DNA of 64,000 nucleotides from Pseudomonas fluorescens (GCF_018614655.1 NZ_JAGGOG010000014.1:248001-312000); one strand, 5' to 3'; shown: positions 22,060-32,211, counted from the first letter of the stretch. Program-made: numbers and translations. The notes: generated by a model from the sequence alone, not told the origin.

Positions 22060-23003
22060 CGACCTTCTGGAGTACATGGATCTGCGCACTGACCCTCGGC
22101 AGCCTGATCGGCCTGACCTGGCTGTTGATCGGCACCCGCAAAGGCGAAACCCGCGGCAGCGTCGACCAGACCATGGGCCACGCGTTCGACGGGATCGAGG
22201 AATACGACAACCCGCTGCCGCAATGGTGGTTCATGCTGTTTGCCGGAACCCTGGTATTTGCGGTCGGCTACCTGATCCTCTACCCGGGCCTGGGCAACTG
22301 GAAAGGCGTGTTGCCGGGCTATGAAGACGGCTGGACCCAGACCAAGGAATGGGACAAGGAAATGGCCAGGGCCGACGCCAAGTTCGGGCCGATCTTCGCC
22401 AAATTCTCGGCCATGCCCGTGGAAGACGTCGCGAAAGACCCACAAGCGCTGAAAATGGGCGGCCGCTTGTTCGCCTCCAACTGCTCGGTGTGCCACGGCT
22501 CGGATGCCAAGGGCGCGTACGGTTTCCCGAACCTGGCGGACAACCTCTGGCGCTGGGGTGGTTCGGCAGAGGCCATCAAGGCGACGATCATGAACGGCCG
22601 TCATGCCGCAATGCCAGCCTGGGGTGACGTGCTGGGTGAAGACGGGGTGAAAAACGTCGCCGCCTATGTGCGTCACGATCTGGCTAAACTGCCGCTGCCG
22701 GCTGATAGCACCGCCGATGTGGCGGCTGGCCAAACGGCATTCAGCACCACTTGCGTGGCCTGTCACGGGCCGGATGGCCATGGTGTTGAAGCCATGGGCG
22801 CGCCGAACCTGACGCAGCCAAGCGGCTTTATCTACGGCACCAGTCTGGCGCAGTTGCAGCAGACCATTCGCCACGGTCGCCAGGGCCAGATGCCAGCGCA
22901 GGAAGTGCTGCAAGGCAATGACAAGGTGCATTTGCTCGCCGCCTACGTCTACAGCCTGTCCCACAACGCCGATGGCGCAACGCCTGAAAGCCGGCCTGAG
23001 TAA
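22056..23003 (+). CDS. ccoP: Cytochrome cbb3 oxidase subunit III, CcoP (first copy)
   Basis: Diheme cytochrome c subunit and electron entry point, 315 aa. Two N-terminal spans are visible (about 5-25 and 58-80), then heme sites [11 protein letters not shown] near residue 143 and [11 protein letters not shown] near 233. Last gene of the operon. Relative to the second copy it lacks about ten residues ([13 protein letters not shown] region) just after the membrane part. Confidence 0.96.
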   Translation: MTTFWSTWICALTLGSLIGLTWLLIGTRKGETRGSVDQTMGHAFDGIEEYDNPLPQWWFMLFAGTLVFAVGYLILYPGLGNWKGVLPGYEDGWTQTKEWDKEMARADAKFGPIFAKFSAMPVEDVAKDPQALKMGGRLFASNCSVCHGSDAKGAYGFPNLADNLWRWGGSAEAIKATIMNGRHAAMPAWGDVLGEDGVKNVAAYVRHDLAKLPLPADSTADVAAGQTAFSTTCVACHGPDGHGVEAMGAPNLTQPSGFIYGTSLAQLQQTIRHGRQGQMPAQEVLQGNDKVHLLAAYVYSLSHNADGATPESRPE

Positions 23004-23484
23004 CACGGCAATACCGAACAGCCGCATCTGATCAAGGTGCGGCAGTTCATACCTCTTTGCGACCCATTGTCGCACCTGCCTGATTGCTGACTTTCCCCTC
23101 CTGCCATTCGGGTCTACGCTTGTCCCCACAGTGGACTGGCTTTGGCCGGTCGACGGCCGACTTGCACTCGATGGGTTGAACATTTCTGCTCGATGACAGG
23201 CGCAAAGGCTGGCAGTGACCGGCTGTCGTGCCACTACCCCGTCGTCACCCGGGCCGCTTGTTTACACACACCAAGTTACAAGTACCTTCGACCCTTCAAA
23301 TTTCCTGTCCAACTCGTCAGCTTTTCATATTGGATTTTGTCCTTACGCCAAACATGGAAAGGGCGCAGAATCTGGTTTGGAACGCATTGACGCAGGTCAC
23401 CTTGCGTTGCAATGGAACCCTGCTTTCTCCATACTTGCGACCGATTTTTACCCTATAAAAAAACCTAAACCGTGGAACCTTAGA
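23004..23484. other. 480-base gap between the two cco operons
   Basis: No credible gene. A hairpin GCCGCA-TCTGATCAAGG-TGCGGC (23025-23047) lacks a U-run and is at best a weak terminator for operon 1. The rest is presumably the ccoN-2 promoter region with a long leader; it contains the Anr-like site at 23387-23400. In-frame extension of ccoN-2 upstream to 23215 is judged non-coding because sequence similarity with ccoN-1 starts only at 23485. Confidence 0.5.
23387..23400 (+). promoter_or_regulatory. Candidate Anr/Dnr box upstream of ccoN-2
   Basis: TTGAC-GCAG-GTCAC, eight or nine of ten matches to TTGAY-N4-RTCAA. It lies 85 bases before ccoN-2; a -10-like CATACT at 23430-23435 would put the site near -48. 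In P. aeruginosa the cco-2 operon is induced by Anr at low oxygen, which makes the site plausible. Confidence 0.45.
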
Positions 23485-24927
23485 ATGAGCACAGCAATCA
23501 GTCCGACTGCTTATAACTATAAGGTAGTCCGCCAGTTCGCCATCATGACGGTGGTCTGGGGGATCCTTGGCATGGGGCTCGGTGTCTTCATCGCCTCGCA
23601 ACTGGTTTGGCCAGAGTTGAATTTTGGCCTGCCGTGGACGACGTTTGGACGCCTGCGCCCACTGCACACCAACCTGGTGATCTTCGCCTTCGGTGGATGT
23701 GCACTGTTTGCCACTTCTTACTACGTCGTGCAGCGAACCTGCCAGACCCGACTGATTTCAGACTCACTGGCGGCCTTTACCTTCTGGGGCTGGCAAGCGG
23801 TCATCATCGGCGCAATCATTACCCTCCCGCTGGGTTACACCACCACCAAGGAATACGCCGAGCTGGAATGGCCTATCGCCATTTTGCTGGCGATTGTCTG
23901 GGTCACCTACGGTGCGGTGTTCTTCGGCACCATCGTCAAGCGCAAGACCAAACACATCTATGTGGGTAACTGGTTCTACGGGGCTTTCATCGTCGTGACG
24001 GCGATGCTGCACATCGTCAACCACGCCTCGCTGCCGGTGAGTTTCTTCAAGTCCTACTCGGCCTACGCCGGTGCGACCGACGCGATGATCCAATGGTGGT
24101 ACGGCCACAACGCCGTAGGCTTTTTCCTCACCACGGGTTTTCTGGGGATGATGTACTACTTCGTGCCAAAACAGGCCGAGCGTCCGATCTACTCCTATCG
24201 CCTGTCCATCGTGCACTTCTGGGCGCTGATCACCCTGTACATCTGGGCAGGTCCGCACCACCTGCACTACACCGCCCTGCCGGACTGGGCTCAGTCCCTG
24301 GGCATGGCGATGTCGATCATCCTGCTGGCGCCAAGCTGGGGCGGCATGATCAACGGCATGATGACCCTGTCGGGCGCCTGGCATAAGCTGCGCACCGACC
24401 CGATCCTGCGGTTCCTGGTGGTTTCGCTGGCGTTCTACGGCATGTCGACTTTCGAAGGCCCGATGATGGCCATCAAGACCGTCAACTCGCTCTCCCACTA
24501 CACCGACTGGACCATCGGCCACGTACACGCCGGCGCTCTCGGTTGGGTGGCGATGATCTCCATCGGTGCGCTGTACCACATGATCCCGAAACTGTTCGGA
24601 CGTGCGCAGATGCACAGCGTCAGCCTGATCAACACCCACTTCTGGCTCGCCACCATCGGTACCGTGCTCTACATCGCTTCGATGTGGGTCAACGGCATCA
24701 CCCAGGGCCTGATGTGGCGTGCAATCAACGATGACGGCACCCTCACCTACTCCTTTGTCGAAGCACTGCAAGCCAGCCATCCTGGCTTCATCGTACGTGC
24801 CATCGGTGGTGCGTTCTTTGCCAGCGGCATGCTGTTCATGGCCTACAACGTGTGGCGCACCGTTCGCGCCTCGAACCCGGCTGAAGCTGAAGCCGCCGCT
24901 CAGATCGCTGTAGTGGGAGCTCACTGA
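23485..24927 (+). CDS. ccoN: Cytochrome cbb3 oxidase subunit I, CcoN (second copy)
   Basis: 480 aa, same catalytic subunit as at 19809 with long identical blocks, including [17 protein letters not shown] and [17 protein letters not shown]. Differences concentrate at the N-terminus, around residues 80-100 and at the C-terminal tail ([15 protein letters not shown]). The start at 23485 ([15 protein letters not shown]) follows GGAACCTTAGA. It overlaps ccoO-2 by one base. With the Anr-like box upstream, this is the likely low-oxygen isoform. Very sure of family; the isoform role is inferred from P. aeruginosa. Confidence 0.97.
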   Translation: MSTAISPTAYNYKVVRQFAIMTVVWGILGMGLGVFIASQLVWPELNFGLPWTTFGRLRPLHTNLVIFAFGGCALFATSYYVVQRTCQTRLISDSLAAFTFWGWQAVIIGAIITLPLGYTTTKEYAELEWPIAILLAIVWVTYGAVFFGTIVKRKTKHIYVGNWFYGAFIVVTAMLHIVNHASLPVSFFKSYSAYAGATDAMIQWWYGHNAVGFFLTTGFLGMMYYFVPKQAERPIYSYRLSIVHFWALITLYIWAGPHHLHYTALPDWAQSLGMAMSIILLAPSWGGMINGMMTLSGAWHKLRTDPILRFLVVSLAFYGMSTFEGPMMAIKTVNSLSHYTDWTIGHVHAGALGWVAMISIGALYHMIPKLFGRAQMHSVSLINTHFWLATIGTVLYIASMWVNGITQGLMWRAINDDGTLTYSFVEALQASHPGFIVRAIGGAFFASGMLFMAYNVWRTVRASNPAEAEAAAQIAVVGAH

Positions 24928-25535
24928 TGAAGCATGAAGTAGTCGAGAAGAATATCGGCCTGCTGGCCTTCTTCATGGTCATCGCCGTGAGCATCGGCGG
25001 CCTGACCCAGATCGTTCCGCTGTTTTTCCAGGACGTCACCAACAAGCCGGTAGAAGGCATGAAGCCACGCACCGCCCTTGAACTGGAAGGCCGCGACGTC
25101 TACATCGCCAACGGTTGCGTCGGCTGCCACTCGCAGATGATCCGCCCGTTCCGCGCCGAAACCGAACGCTATGGCCACTACTCGGTTGCCGGTGAAAGCG
25201 TTTGGGACCACCCGTTCCTGTGGGGTTCCAAGCGTACCGGTCCGGACCTGGCCCGTGTGGGCGGTCGTTACTCCGATGACTGGCAGCGTGCGCACTTGTA
25301 CAACCCGCGCAACGTGGTTCCCGAGTCGAAAATGCCGGCGTACCCGTTCCTCGTGGAAAACAAGCTCGACGGCAAGGACACCGCGAAGAAAATGGAAGTC
25401 TTGCGCACCCTGGGCGTGCCTTACACCGACGAAGACATCGCCGGCGCCAGGGATGCCGTGAAGGGCAAGACCGAAATGGACGCACTGGTGGCCTATCTGC
25501 AAGGCCTGGGCACCATCATCAAAAGCAAACGGTGA
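24927..25535 (+). CDS. ccoO: Cytochrome cbb3 oxidase subunit II, CcoO (second copy)
   Basis: 202 aa, one N-terminal span ([18 protein letters not shown]) and heme site [13 protein letters not shown]. Differs from copy 1 mainly near the C-terminus ([17 protein letters not shown] in place of [17 protein letters not shown]). Coupled to ccoN-2 by ATGA overlap. Confidence 0.96.
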   Translation: MKHEVVEKNIGLLAFFMVIAVSIGGLTQIVPLFFQDVTNKPVEGMKPRTALELEGRDVYIANGCVGCHSQMIRPFRAETERYGHYSVAGESVWDHPFLWGSKRTGPDLARVGGRYSDDWQRAHLYNPRNVVPESKMPAYPFLVENKLDGKDTAKKMEVLRTLGVPYTDEDIAGARDAVKGKTEMDALVAYLQGLGTIIKSKR

Positions 25536-25540
25536 TCTGG

Positions 25541-25726
25541 ATGGATATCGGGATGATTCGAGGCCTGGGCACCGTTGTCGTGATGGTGGCCTTTATCGGG
25601 CTGGCGCTGTGGGTGTTCAGCCCCAAGCGCAAGTCGGAGTTTGAAGACGCGACCTTGCTGCCCTTTGCGGATGATCCCGAAGCTATCAAGCACGTCGAGC
25701 AAGCTTCTAGGAGTAACAAAGAATGA
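25541..25726 (+). CDS. ccoQ: Cytochrome cbb3 oxidase subunit IV, CcoQ (second copy)
   Basis: 61-aa single-span protein ([19 protein letters not shown]) with charged tail. ATG at 25541 is preferred over the GTG at 25532 that overlaps the ccoO stop, because GGTGA then lies at normal distance and the length fits. Overlaps ccoP-2 by 4 bases. Confidence 0.92.
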   Translation: MDIGMIRGLGTVVVMVAFIGLALWVFSPKRKSEFEDATLLPFADDPEAIKHVEQASRSNKE

Positions 25727-26700
25727 CTACGTTCTGGAGTCTGTACGTCACAGTCCTCAGCCTGGGTACCATTTTCGCCCTGACCTGGCTGCTGCTGTCG
25801 ACCCGCAAGGGCCAGCGCGCCGAGCAAACGGACGAGACGGTTGGCCACTCGTTCGACGGGATCGAGGAATACGACAACCCGCTGCCGAAATGGTGGTTCA
25901 TGCTGTTCGTCGGCACCATCATCTTTGCCCTGGGTTACCTGGCGCTGTACCCGGGCCTGGGTAACTGGAAAGGCCTGCTGCCAGGCTACGCCTACCTCGA
26001 TAACGACAAGCAAACCCCGTTTGCCAACGGGCAGACCGGCTGGACCGGCGTGCACGAGTGGGAAAAGGAAATGGCCAGGTCGGACGCCAAGTTCGGGCCG
26101 ATCTTTGCCAAGTTCGCGTCGATGCCGATCGAAGAAGTGGCTAAAGACCCACAAGCCTTGAAGATGGGGGGCCGCCTGTTCGCCTCCAACTGCTCGGTGT
26201 GCCACGGTTCCGACGCCAAGGGCGCCTATGGCTTCCCCAACCTGACCGACGCCGACTGGCGCTGGGGCGGGGAGCCCGCCACCATCAAGGAAACCATCAT
26301 GAAAGGCCGCCACGCGGTGATGCCGGCCTGGGCCGAAGTCATTGGCGAGCAAGGTGTGGCCGACGTGGCCGGCTTTGTCGTGAGCAACCTCGACGGCCGC
26401 AAACTGCCGGAAGGCGCCAAGGCTGACGTGGCCAACGGCGAGAAACTCTTCGCTGCCAACTGCGTGGCCTGCCACGGCCCGGCCGGTAAAGGTACGCCAG
26501 CGATGGGCGCACCTGACCTGACTCACCCGGGCGCGTTCATCTATGGTTCGAGCTTCGCCCAGTTGCAGCAGACCATCCGTTATGGCCGTCAGGGCCAGAT
26601 GCCTGCGCAAGAGCAACTGCAAGGCAACGACAAGGTGCACTTGCTGGCGGCGTATGTTTACAGCCTGTCCCATGGGGACAAGCCGGCTGACGCCGAGTAA
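25723..26700 (+). CDS. ccoP: Cytochrome cbb3 oxidase subunit III, CcoP (second copy)
   Basis: 325 aa, two N-terminal spans, then diheme domains with [11 protein letters not shown] near residue 157 and [11 protein letters not shown] near 247. Ends the second operon and is followed by a strong terminator, so ccoGHIS and the toxin-antitoxin pair beyond it are separate transcription units. Confidence 0.96.
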   Translation: MTTFWSLYVTVLSLGTIFALTWLLLSTRKGQRAEQTDETVGHSFDGIEEYDNPLPKWWFMLFVGTIIFALGYLALYPGLGNWKGLLPGYAYLDNDKQTPFANGQTGWTGVHEWEKEMARSDAKFGPIFAKFASMPIEEVAKDPQALKMGGRLFASNCSVCHGSDAKGAYGFPNLTDADWRWGGEPATIKETIMKGRHAVMPAWAEVIGEQGVADVAGFVVSNLDGRKLPEGAKADVANGEKLFAANCVACHGPAGKGTPAMGAPDLTHPGAFIYGSSFAQLQQTIRYGRQGQMPAQEQLQGNDKVHLLAAYVYSLSHGDKPADAE

Positions 26701-26721
26701 GGTAAACAGCGATACAAAAAC

Positions 26722-26755
26722 GGCCCCGCCAATGAAAATTGGCGGGGCTTTTTTG
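26722..26755 (+). terminator. Terminator of ccoNOQP-2
   Basis: GGCCCCGCCAAT - GAAA - ATTGGCGGGGC then TTTTTTG; eleven-base stem with a good U-run. Confidence 0.9.
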
Positions 26756-26827
26756 TTTTGGAGGTAGCGGCAAGCAAAGAACACATCGACCGCTCGTAGC
26801 TTCGAGCTTGTGGCTTGCTCCAGCGAA

Positions 26828-26843
26828 GTAGTAACGTAACTAC
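26828..26843 (+). promoter_or_regulatory. Possible operator of the toxin-antitoxin pair
   Basis: GTAGT-AACGTA-ACTAC is an inverted repeat, and inside it GTAAC is repeated head to tail. It lies 30 bases before the antitoxin start. Phd/YefM antitoxins repress their own promoter by binding such short palindromes; assignment here is by position and symmetry. Confidence 0.4.
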
Positions 26844-26872
26844 ATTCACCTTAATTAAAGGGGAGGTACCCC

Positions 26873-27127
26873 GTGACCATCACCACTATTTCCAGCCGCG
26901 AATTCAATCAAGACACAAGCGGTGCCAAAAAAGCCACCCGCCAAGGACCGGTTTTTATCACTGATCGAGGCAAGCCAGCCCATGTACTGCTAAGCATTGA
27001 GGACTATCAAAACCTGACAGGCCTCAATGCCGACATCGTTGACCTGTTGGTGATGCCAGAAGCGGCAGACATCGAGTTCGAAACCGAGCGCGCCGTGATC
27101 ATTCATCGACCCGTGGACCTCTCCTGA
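26873..27127 (+). CDS. Type II antitoxin, Phd/YefM family
   Basis: 84-aa protein starting (GTG) MTITTISSREFNQDTSG and continuing RQGPVFITDRGKPAHVLLSIEDYQ, the DNA-binding and dimerisation fold of Phd/YefM. The C-terminal half (NADIVDLLVMPEAADIEFE) should wrap the toxin. AGGGGAGG precedes the GTG. Its stop overlaps the toxin ATG by one base, the usual antitoxin-first arrangement. It probably binds its own promoter and neutralises the PIN toxin. Confidence 0.9.
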   Translation: MTITTISSREFNQDTSGAKKATRQGPVFITDRGKPAHVLLSIEDYQNLTGLNADIVDLLVMPEAADIEFETERAVIIHRPVDLS

Positions 27128-27537
27128 TGTACTTACTCGACACCAATGTCATTTCCGAACTGCGCAAACCCCAGGCGGACGCCAAAGTCGTCGCCTGGGC
27201 CAAGAGCGTCATCGCACCCCGCATGTATATTTCGGCCATTACCTTGAAGGAACTGGAGACAGGGGTACTACGGATGGAGCGCCGAGACCCTGTTCAAGGG
27301 AAGGTACTGCGCACCTGGCTGAGGCGTCACGTAATGCCAGCATTCGATGCCAGAATCTTACCGGTTGATGCCGCTGTGGCACTACGCTGCGCTAGCTTGC
27401 ATGTTCCGGATCAAGCCAACGAGAGCGACGCCCTCATCGCCGCGACGGCCCTGGTTCATGGCCTGACAGTGGTCACCCGCAATACCAGCGATTTTCAGTC
27501 CAGCGGCGTTGCACTGATCAACCCATGGGACGAATGA
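27127..27537 (+). CDS. PIN-domain endoribonuclease toxin (VapC/FitB-like)
   Basis: 136 aa. Acidic metal-binding residues of the PIN fold are in place: D5 in LLDTNVISEL, E42 in TLKELETG, D101 in NESDALIAA and D122 in RNTSDFQ, so it should be an active Mg-dependent RNase, typically cutting tRNA. Paired with a Phd antitoxin rather than VapB, a common combination (FitB-like). Normal codon use but located between the two halves of the cco cluster, which suggests insertion there. Target RNA unknown. Confidence 0.9.
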   Translation: MYLLDTNVISELRKPQADAKVVAWAKSVIAPRMYISAITLKELETGVLRMERRDPVQGKVLRTWLRRHVMPAFDARILPVDAAVALRCASLHVPDQANESDALIAATALVHGLTVVTRNTSDFQSSGVALINPWDE

Positions 27538-27577
27538 CCTCCCCTGCGGAAAAAACCGTCCATACTTCACAAGTCAA

Positions 27578-27591
27578 TTGACCCAGATCAC
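27578..27591 (+). promoter_or_regulatory. Candidate Anr box upstream of ccoG
   Basis: TTGAC-CCAG-ATCAC matches TTGAY-N4-RTCAA except for the last base. It is 153 bases before ccoG, between the toxin gene and ccoG. No clean -10 at the class II distance. Would allow oxygen control of ccoGHIS separate from the toxin-antitoxin promoter. Confidence 0.4.
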
Positions 27592-27743
27592 GTACACCAT
27601 CAATTGATTTCCCCCAACGCGACCAAAGGTCGCACCCGTTCGCCGGCACTACAGGCGTATCATTACGCCACTGCAACACCCCTATTTTGACCCCGGTTGG
27701 CACGTACTGGCCGAGGCAATCTCCACTGCCGTGGGATGCAATG

Positions 27744-29159
27744 ATGAGCAACCAGATTCCGGTACATGACGTTACCCCGCCTGCCAAAAATCCGAGCAAC
27801 ACCGTCGATCTCTACGCGTCCCGGGAGAAAATCTACACTCGGGCTTTTACCGGTCTGTTTCGCAACCTGCGGATGGTCGGCGGCGCCGGGTTGTTCCTGC
27901 TGTACTTCGGCACCGTATGGCTGAACTGGGGCGGTCACCAGGCTGTGTGGTGGAACCTGCCAGAGCGTAAATTCTTCATTTTTGGCGCAACCTTCTGGCC
28001 CCAGGACTTCATCCTGCTGTCGGGCCTCCTGATTATTTCTGCGTTTGGCCTGTTCTTCATCACCGTGTACGCCGGGCGGATCTGGTGCGGCTATACCTGC
28101 CCGCAAAGCGTCTGGACCTGGATCTTCATGTGGTGCGAAAAAGTCACTGAAGGCGACCGCAACCAGCGCATCAAGCTGGACAAGGCGCCGATGAGCGCCA
28201 ACAAGTTCCTGCGCAAGTTCAGCAAGCACAGCCTGTGGTTGGTCATCGGCTTTGTCACCGGCATGACCTTTGTCGGCTACTTCTCGCCGATCCGTGAACT
28301 GGTGTTCGACTTCTTCACCGGGCAGGCCGATGGCTGGTCGTATTTCTGGGTCGGCTTCTTCACCCTCGCCACCTACGGCAACGCCGGCTGGCTGCGCGAG
28401 CAAGTGTGTATCTACATGTGCCCGTACGCGCGCTTCCAGAGTGTGATGTTCGACAAGGACACGCTGATCGTTTCCTACGACCCACGCCGTGGAGAAGCCC
28501 GTGGCCCGCGCAAGAAAGGCATCGACTACAAGGCCGAGGGCCTGGGGGATTGCATCGACTGCACCATGTGCGTGCAAGTCTGCCCGACCGGCATCGACAT
28601 CCGCGATGGCCTGCAGATCGAGTGCATCGGCTGCGCCGCCTGCATTGATGCCTGCGACAACATCATGGACAAGATGGAATACCCGCGCGGGCTGATCAGT
28701 TACACCACCGAGCACAACCTCTCAGGACAGAAAACCCATAAGCTGCGACCACGCCTGATCGGTTACGCGCTGGTGCTATTGGCGATGATCAGCCTGTTGG
28801 TGACGGCGTTCTTCATGCGTTCGTTGGTGGGCTTTGATGTCAGTAAAGACCGGGTGCTGTACCGCGAGAACGCCGAAGGGCGAATCGAAAACGTCTACAG
28901 CCTGAAGATCATGAACAAGGATCAGCGCGACCATACCTACGTGTTGGAAGCTTCGGGCCTGCCGGACCTCAAGCTGCAAGGCAAGCGCGAGATCAAGGTC
29001 GGCGCCGGGGAAATCTTCAGCATGCCGGTGGAGTTGTCGAGCGCACCGGAACAATTGCCATCCAGCACCAACGAGGTGAAATTCACCCTCAAGGATGCCG
29101 ATGACGACAGCGTCCACATTGACGCCAAGAGCCGATTCATCGGCCCACAAGTCCGTTAA
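27744..29159 (+). CDS. ccoG: Cytochrome c oxidase accessory protein CcoG (FixG/RdxA)
   Basis: Membrane ferredoxin of 471 aa, shown in related bacteria to act as a cupric reductase supplying Cu(I) for CuB. Four or five spans, a conserved WCGYTCPQSVW, then two [4Fe-4S] motifs, CIDCTMCVQVCP (about 270) and CIGCAACIDACD (about 294), and a C-terminal Ig-like periplasmic domain. The ATG at 27744 (second of two adjacent) is chosen for spacing to GGGA; the longer frame is unsupported. First gene of ccoGHIS. Confidence 0.95.
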   Translation: MSNQIPVHDVTPPAKNPSNTVDLYASREKIYTRAFTGLFRNLRMVGGAGLFLLYFGTVWLNWGGHQAVWWNLPERKFFIFGATFWPQDFILLSGLLIISAFGLFFITVYAGRIWCGYTCPQSVWTWIFMWCEKVTEGDRNQRIKLDKAPMSANKFLRKFSKHSLWLVIGFVTGMTFVGYFSPIRELVFDFFTGQADGWSYFWVGFFTLATYGNAGWLREQVCIYMCPYARFQSVMFDKDTLIVSYDPRRGEARGPRKKGIDYKAEGLGDCIDCTMCVQVCPTGIDIRDGLQIECIGCAACIDACDNIMDKMEYPRGLISYTTEHNLSGQKTHKLRPRLIGYALVLLAMISLLVTAFFMRSLVGFDVSKDRVLYRENAEGRIENVYSLKIMNKDQRDHTYVLEASGLPDLKLQGKREIKVGAGEIFSMPVELSSAPEQLPSSTNEVKFTLKDADDDSVHIDAKSRFIGPQVR

Positions 29160-29190
29160 ACAAAAAGTCCGTTAACAAGAGAGCAGAACA

Positions 29191-29730
29191 ATGCCCGCAG
29201 CAACTGCCGCAAGCCCTTGGTACAAGCACCTCTGGCCCTGGATCATCATTGGTATCCTGGCCTGCTCGGTGACCTTGACCTTGTCCATGGTGACCATCGC
29301 GGTGAAGAACCCGGACAACCTGGTCAACGACAACTACTATGAGGCCGGCAAAGGCATCAACCGCTCCCTGGACCGTGAGTTGCTGGCCCAGACCCTGCAA
29401 CTGCGCGCCACGATGCACCTGGACGAACTGACCGGTGAGGTCGATCTGCGCCTGACCGGCAACAGCCAGCCAGCCACCCTGGAACTGAACCTGATTTCGC
29501 CGACCCAGCCAGAGAAGGATCGCAAGATCGTCCTGGCCCGCAGTGAAAGCGAACAGGGTCGTTATATCGGCCAACTGTCCGACAAAGTCGAAGGCCGTCG
29601 TTTCGTGGAACTGCTGGGCGTACAAGACAACCAGACCTGGCGTATGTTTGAGGAAGAGCAGGTCAGCCACGACAAGGACTTGCTGCTGGGCGATGAGCCG
29701 TTGCAGGGCGCTGAAGACCTGAAAAACTAG
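29191..29730 (+). CDS. ccoH: Cbb3 oxidase assembly protein CcoH (FixH family)
   Basis: 179 aa; one N-terminal span (LWPWIIIGILACSVTLTLSM) and a periplasmic beta-rich domain (LRATMHLDELTGEVDLRL). FixH-type proteins bind CcoN/CcoP early and stay with the oxidase during assembly. 31 bases after ccoG, 8 before ccoI. Confidence 0.92.
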   Translation: MPAATAASPWYKHLWPWIIIGILACSVTLTLSMVTIAVKNPDNLVNDNYYEAGKGINRSLDRELLAQTLQLRATMHLDELTGEVDLRLTGNSQPATLELNLISPTQPEKDRKIVLARSESEQGRYIGQLSDKVEGRRFVELLGVQDNQTWRMFEEEQVSHDKDLLLGDEPLQGAEDLKN

Positions 29731-29738
29731 CCACGACC

Positions 29739-32189
29739 ATGAGCACCCCAACGCCCTGCTACCACTGCGCCCTCCCCGTTCCGCCCGGCAGCCGGTTCAT
29801 CGCCGTGATCCTCGGCGAGCCCCGAGAACTCTGCTGCCCGGGCTGCCAGGCGGTGGCCGAGGCGATTGTCGCCGGCGGGCTGGAAAGTTATTACCTGCAC
29901 CGCAGCGAAGCCTCGGCCAACCCCGAGGCACTGCCGGTACAACTGATGGACGAACTGGCGCTGTACGACCGCGCCGACGTGCAGCAACCTTTCGTACGCC
30001 ACGAAGGTGAACTGGCCGAAGCCACCCTGCTGATGGAAGGCATCAGTTGTGCCGCGTGCGGATGGCTGATCGAGAAACACCTGCGCAGCCTGCCCGCCGT
30101 GGCCGAAGCGCGACTGAACCTGTCCAACCACCGCCTGCAAGTGCGCTGGGCCGATGCCCAATTACCGCTGAGCCAAGTTCTCAGCGAGCTGCGCCATATC
30201 GGCTACGCCGCCCATCCGTACCAGGCCGACCGTGCCGCCGAGCAGCTGGCCAGCGAAAACCGCCTGGCCTTGCGTCAATTAGGTGTCGCCGGGTTGTTGT
30301 GGTTCCAGGCAATGATGGCAACCATGGCCACCTGGCCAGAATTCAATATCGACCTGAGCCCGGAGCTGCACACGATCTTGCGCTGGGTCGCGCTGTTTCT
30401 CACCACACCTATTGTGTTCTACAGCTGCGCACCGTTTTTCAAGGGCGCCATGCGCGACCTGCGCACCCGCCACCTGACCATGGATGTCTCGGTGTCCCTG
30501 GCCATCGGCGGCGCCTATCTGGCCGGTATCTGGACCGCCATCACTGGCGTGGGCGAGCTGTATTTCGACGCGGTGGGCATGTTTGCGCTGTTCCTGCTGG
30601 CCGGACGCTATCTGGAACGTCGTGCCCGGGAACGAACCGCCGCCGCCACCGCACAGTTGGTCAACCTGTTGCCCGCCTCGTGCCTGCGCCTGCACGCCGA
30701 CGGCCAGAGCGAAAGGATCCTGCTGACCGAGCTGGCACTGGGCGACCGTGTGCTGGTGCACCCAGGTGCCATCCTGCCGGCCGACGGCGTGATCCTTGAC
30801 GGTCAATCGAGCATTGATGAGTCGCTGCTGACCGGCGAATACCTGCCGCAACCACGGCACGTCGGGGATGCCGTGACTGCCGGCACCCTCAATGTCGAAG
30901 GTGCGCTGACCGTGGAAGTCCGGGCCTTGGGTCATGACACGCGCCTGTCTGCCATCGTGCGCCTGCTGGAACGGGCCCAGGCGGAAAAACCGCGCCTGGC
31001 GCAAATCGCCGACCGCGCCGCCCAATGGTTCCTCCTGTGCTCACTGATTGCCGCCGCCGTGATTGGCTTGGTGTGGTGGGAATTGGATGCATCGCGCGCG
31101 TTCTGGATTGTGCTGGCGATGCTGGTCGCCACCTGCCCTTGCGCCCTGTCCCTGGCCACTCCGACCGCCCTGACCGCCGCCACCGGCACCCTGCACAAAC
31201 TCGGTTTGCTGTTGACCCGCGGCCATGTGCTGGAAGGCCTGAACCAGATCGATACGGTGATTTTCGACAAGACCGGCACCCTCACCGAAGGACGCCTGGC
31301 CCTGCGCGCGATTCGGCCGCTGGGCGCGCTGGACAGCGATCAATGCCTGGGCCTGGCCGCGGCCCTGGAAAACCGCTCGGAACATCCGATCGCCCGCGCC
31401 TTCGGCCGCGCACCACTGGCAGCAGACGAAGTGCTCAGCACCCCTGGCCTCGGGCTGGAAGGACGGGTGGGCGAACAACGCCTGCGCATTGGCCAGCCGG
31501 GCTTTGTCTGTGAACTGAGTGGCTGCCCGATCCCCGCCTCGCCTGACGAAGCGGGCCAATGGCTGCTGCTCGGTGACGGCCATGGCGCCCTCGCCTGGTT
31601 TGTCCTCGATGATCGCCTGCGCAGCGATGCCCCGGCGTTGCTGGCAGCCTGCAAGGCACGGGGTTGGCGCACCTTGCTGCTGTCCGGGGACAGCTCACCC
31701 ATGGTCGCCAGCGTGGCGAAGGAACTGGGGATCGACGAAGCCCAGGGCGGCCTGCGCCCCGATGACAAGCTGCAAGTGCTGCAACGCCTGCATCAGGAAG
31801 GCCGCAAGGTGCTGATGCTCGGCGACGGCGTCAACGATGTGCCGGTACTGGCCGCCGCCGATATCAGCGTGGCCATGGGCTCGGCCACCGACCTGGCGAA
31901 AACCAGCGCCGATGCCGTACTGCTGTCCAACCGCCTGGACGCCCTGGTGCAAGCCTTCACCCTGGCGCGGCGTACCCGTCGGGTAATCATTGAGAACCTG
32001 CTGTGGGCCGGGCTGTACAATGGCCTGATGTTGCCGTTCGCCGCCCTCGGCTGGATCACCCCCATCTGGGCCGCGATCGGCATGTCCCTCAGTTCGTTGA
32101 CCGTGGTGCTCAACGCCCTGCGCCTGACTCGCCTGCCGAGCACGCACACGGCCAGCCCCACCCTCGTAACCCGCCCGCTGCCGGCCTGA
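29739..32189 (+). CDS. ccoI: Copper-exporting P1B-type ATPase CcoI (FixI)
   Basis: 816 aa. An N-terminal cysteine-rich segment (CYHCALPVP, CCPGC) is followed by an HMA domain with GISCAACGW near residue 103. The membrane metal site CPC is near 465, the phosphorylation motif DKTGTL near 510, the HP motif in SEHPIARAF, and GDGVND near 694. All catalytic motifs intact. It moves Cu(I) to the periplasm for cbb3 assembly rather than for detoxification, judged from the operon. Confidence 0.95.
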   Translation: MSTPTPCYHCALPVPPGSRFIAVILGEPRELCCPGCQAVAEAIVAGGLESYYLHRSEASANPEALPVQLMDELALYDRADVQQPFVRHEGELAEATLLMEGISCAACGWLIEKHLRSLPAVAEARLNLSNHRLQVRWADAQLPLSQVLSELRHIGYAAHPYQADRAAEQLASENRLALRQLGVAGLLWFQAMMATMATWPEFNIDLSPELHTILRWVALFLTTPIVFYSCAPFFKGAMRDLRTRHLTMDVSVSLAIGGAYLAGIWTAITGVGELYFDAVGMFALFLLAGRYLERRARERTAAATAQLVNLLPASCLRLHADGQSERILLTELALGDRVLVHPGAILPADGVILDGQSSIDESLLTGEYLPQPRHVGDAVTAGTLNVEGALTVEVRALGHDTRLSAIVRLLERAQAEKPRLAQIADRAAQWFLLCSLIAAAVIGLVWWELDASRAFWIVLAMLVATCPCALSLATPTALTAATGTLHKLGLLLTRGHVLEGLNQIDTVIFDKTGTLTEGRLALRAIRPLGALDSDQCLGLAAALENRSEHPIARAFGRAPLAADEVLSTPGLGLEGRVGEQRLRIGQPGFVCELSGCPIPASPDEAGQWLLLGDGHGALAWFVLDDRLRSDAPALLAACKARGWRTLLLSGDSSPMVASVAKELGIDEAQGGLRPDDKLQVLQRLHQEGRKVLMLGDGVNDVPVLAAADISVAMGSATDLAKTSADAVLLSNRLDALVQAFTLARRTRRVIIENLLWAGLYNGLMLPFAALGWITPIWAAIGMSLSSLTVVLNALRLTRLPSTHTASPTLVTRPLPA

Positions 32190-32211
32190 GCCGTGCGGGC
32201 ATGGAGTGCAG

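Noticed and set aside
23215..23484. 90-codon N-terminal extension of ccoN-2
   Set aside because: No similarity to CcoN-1 upstream of MSTAIS, no ribosome site at the far start, and the stretch is needed for the promoter.
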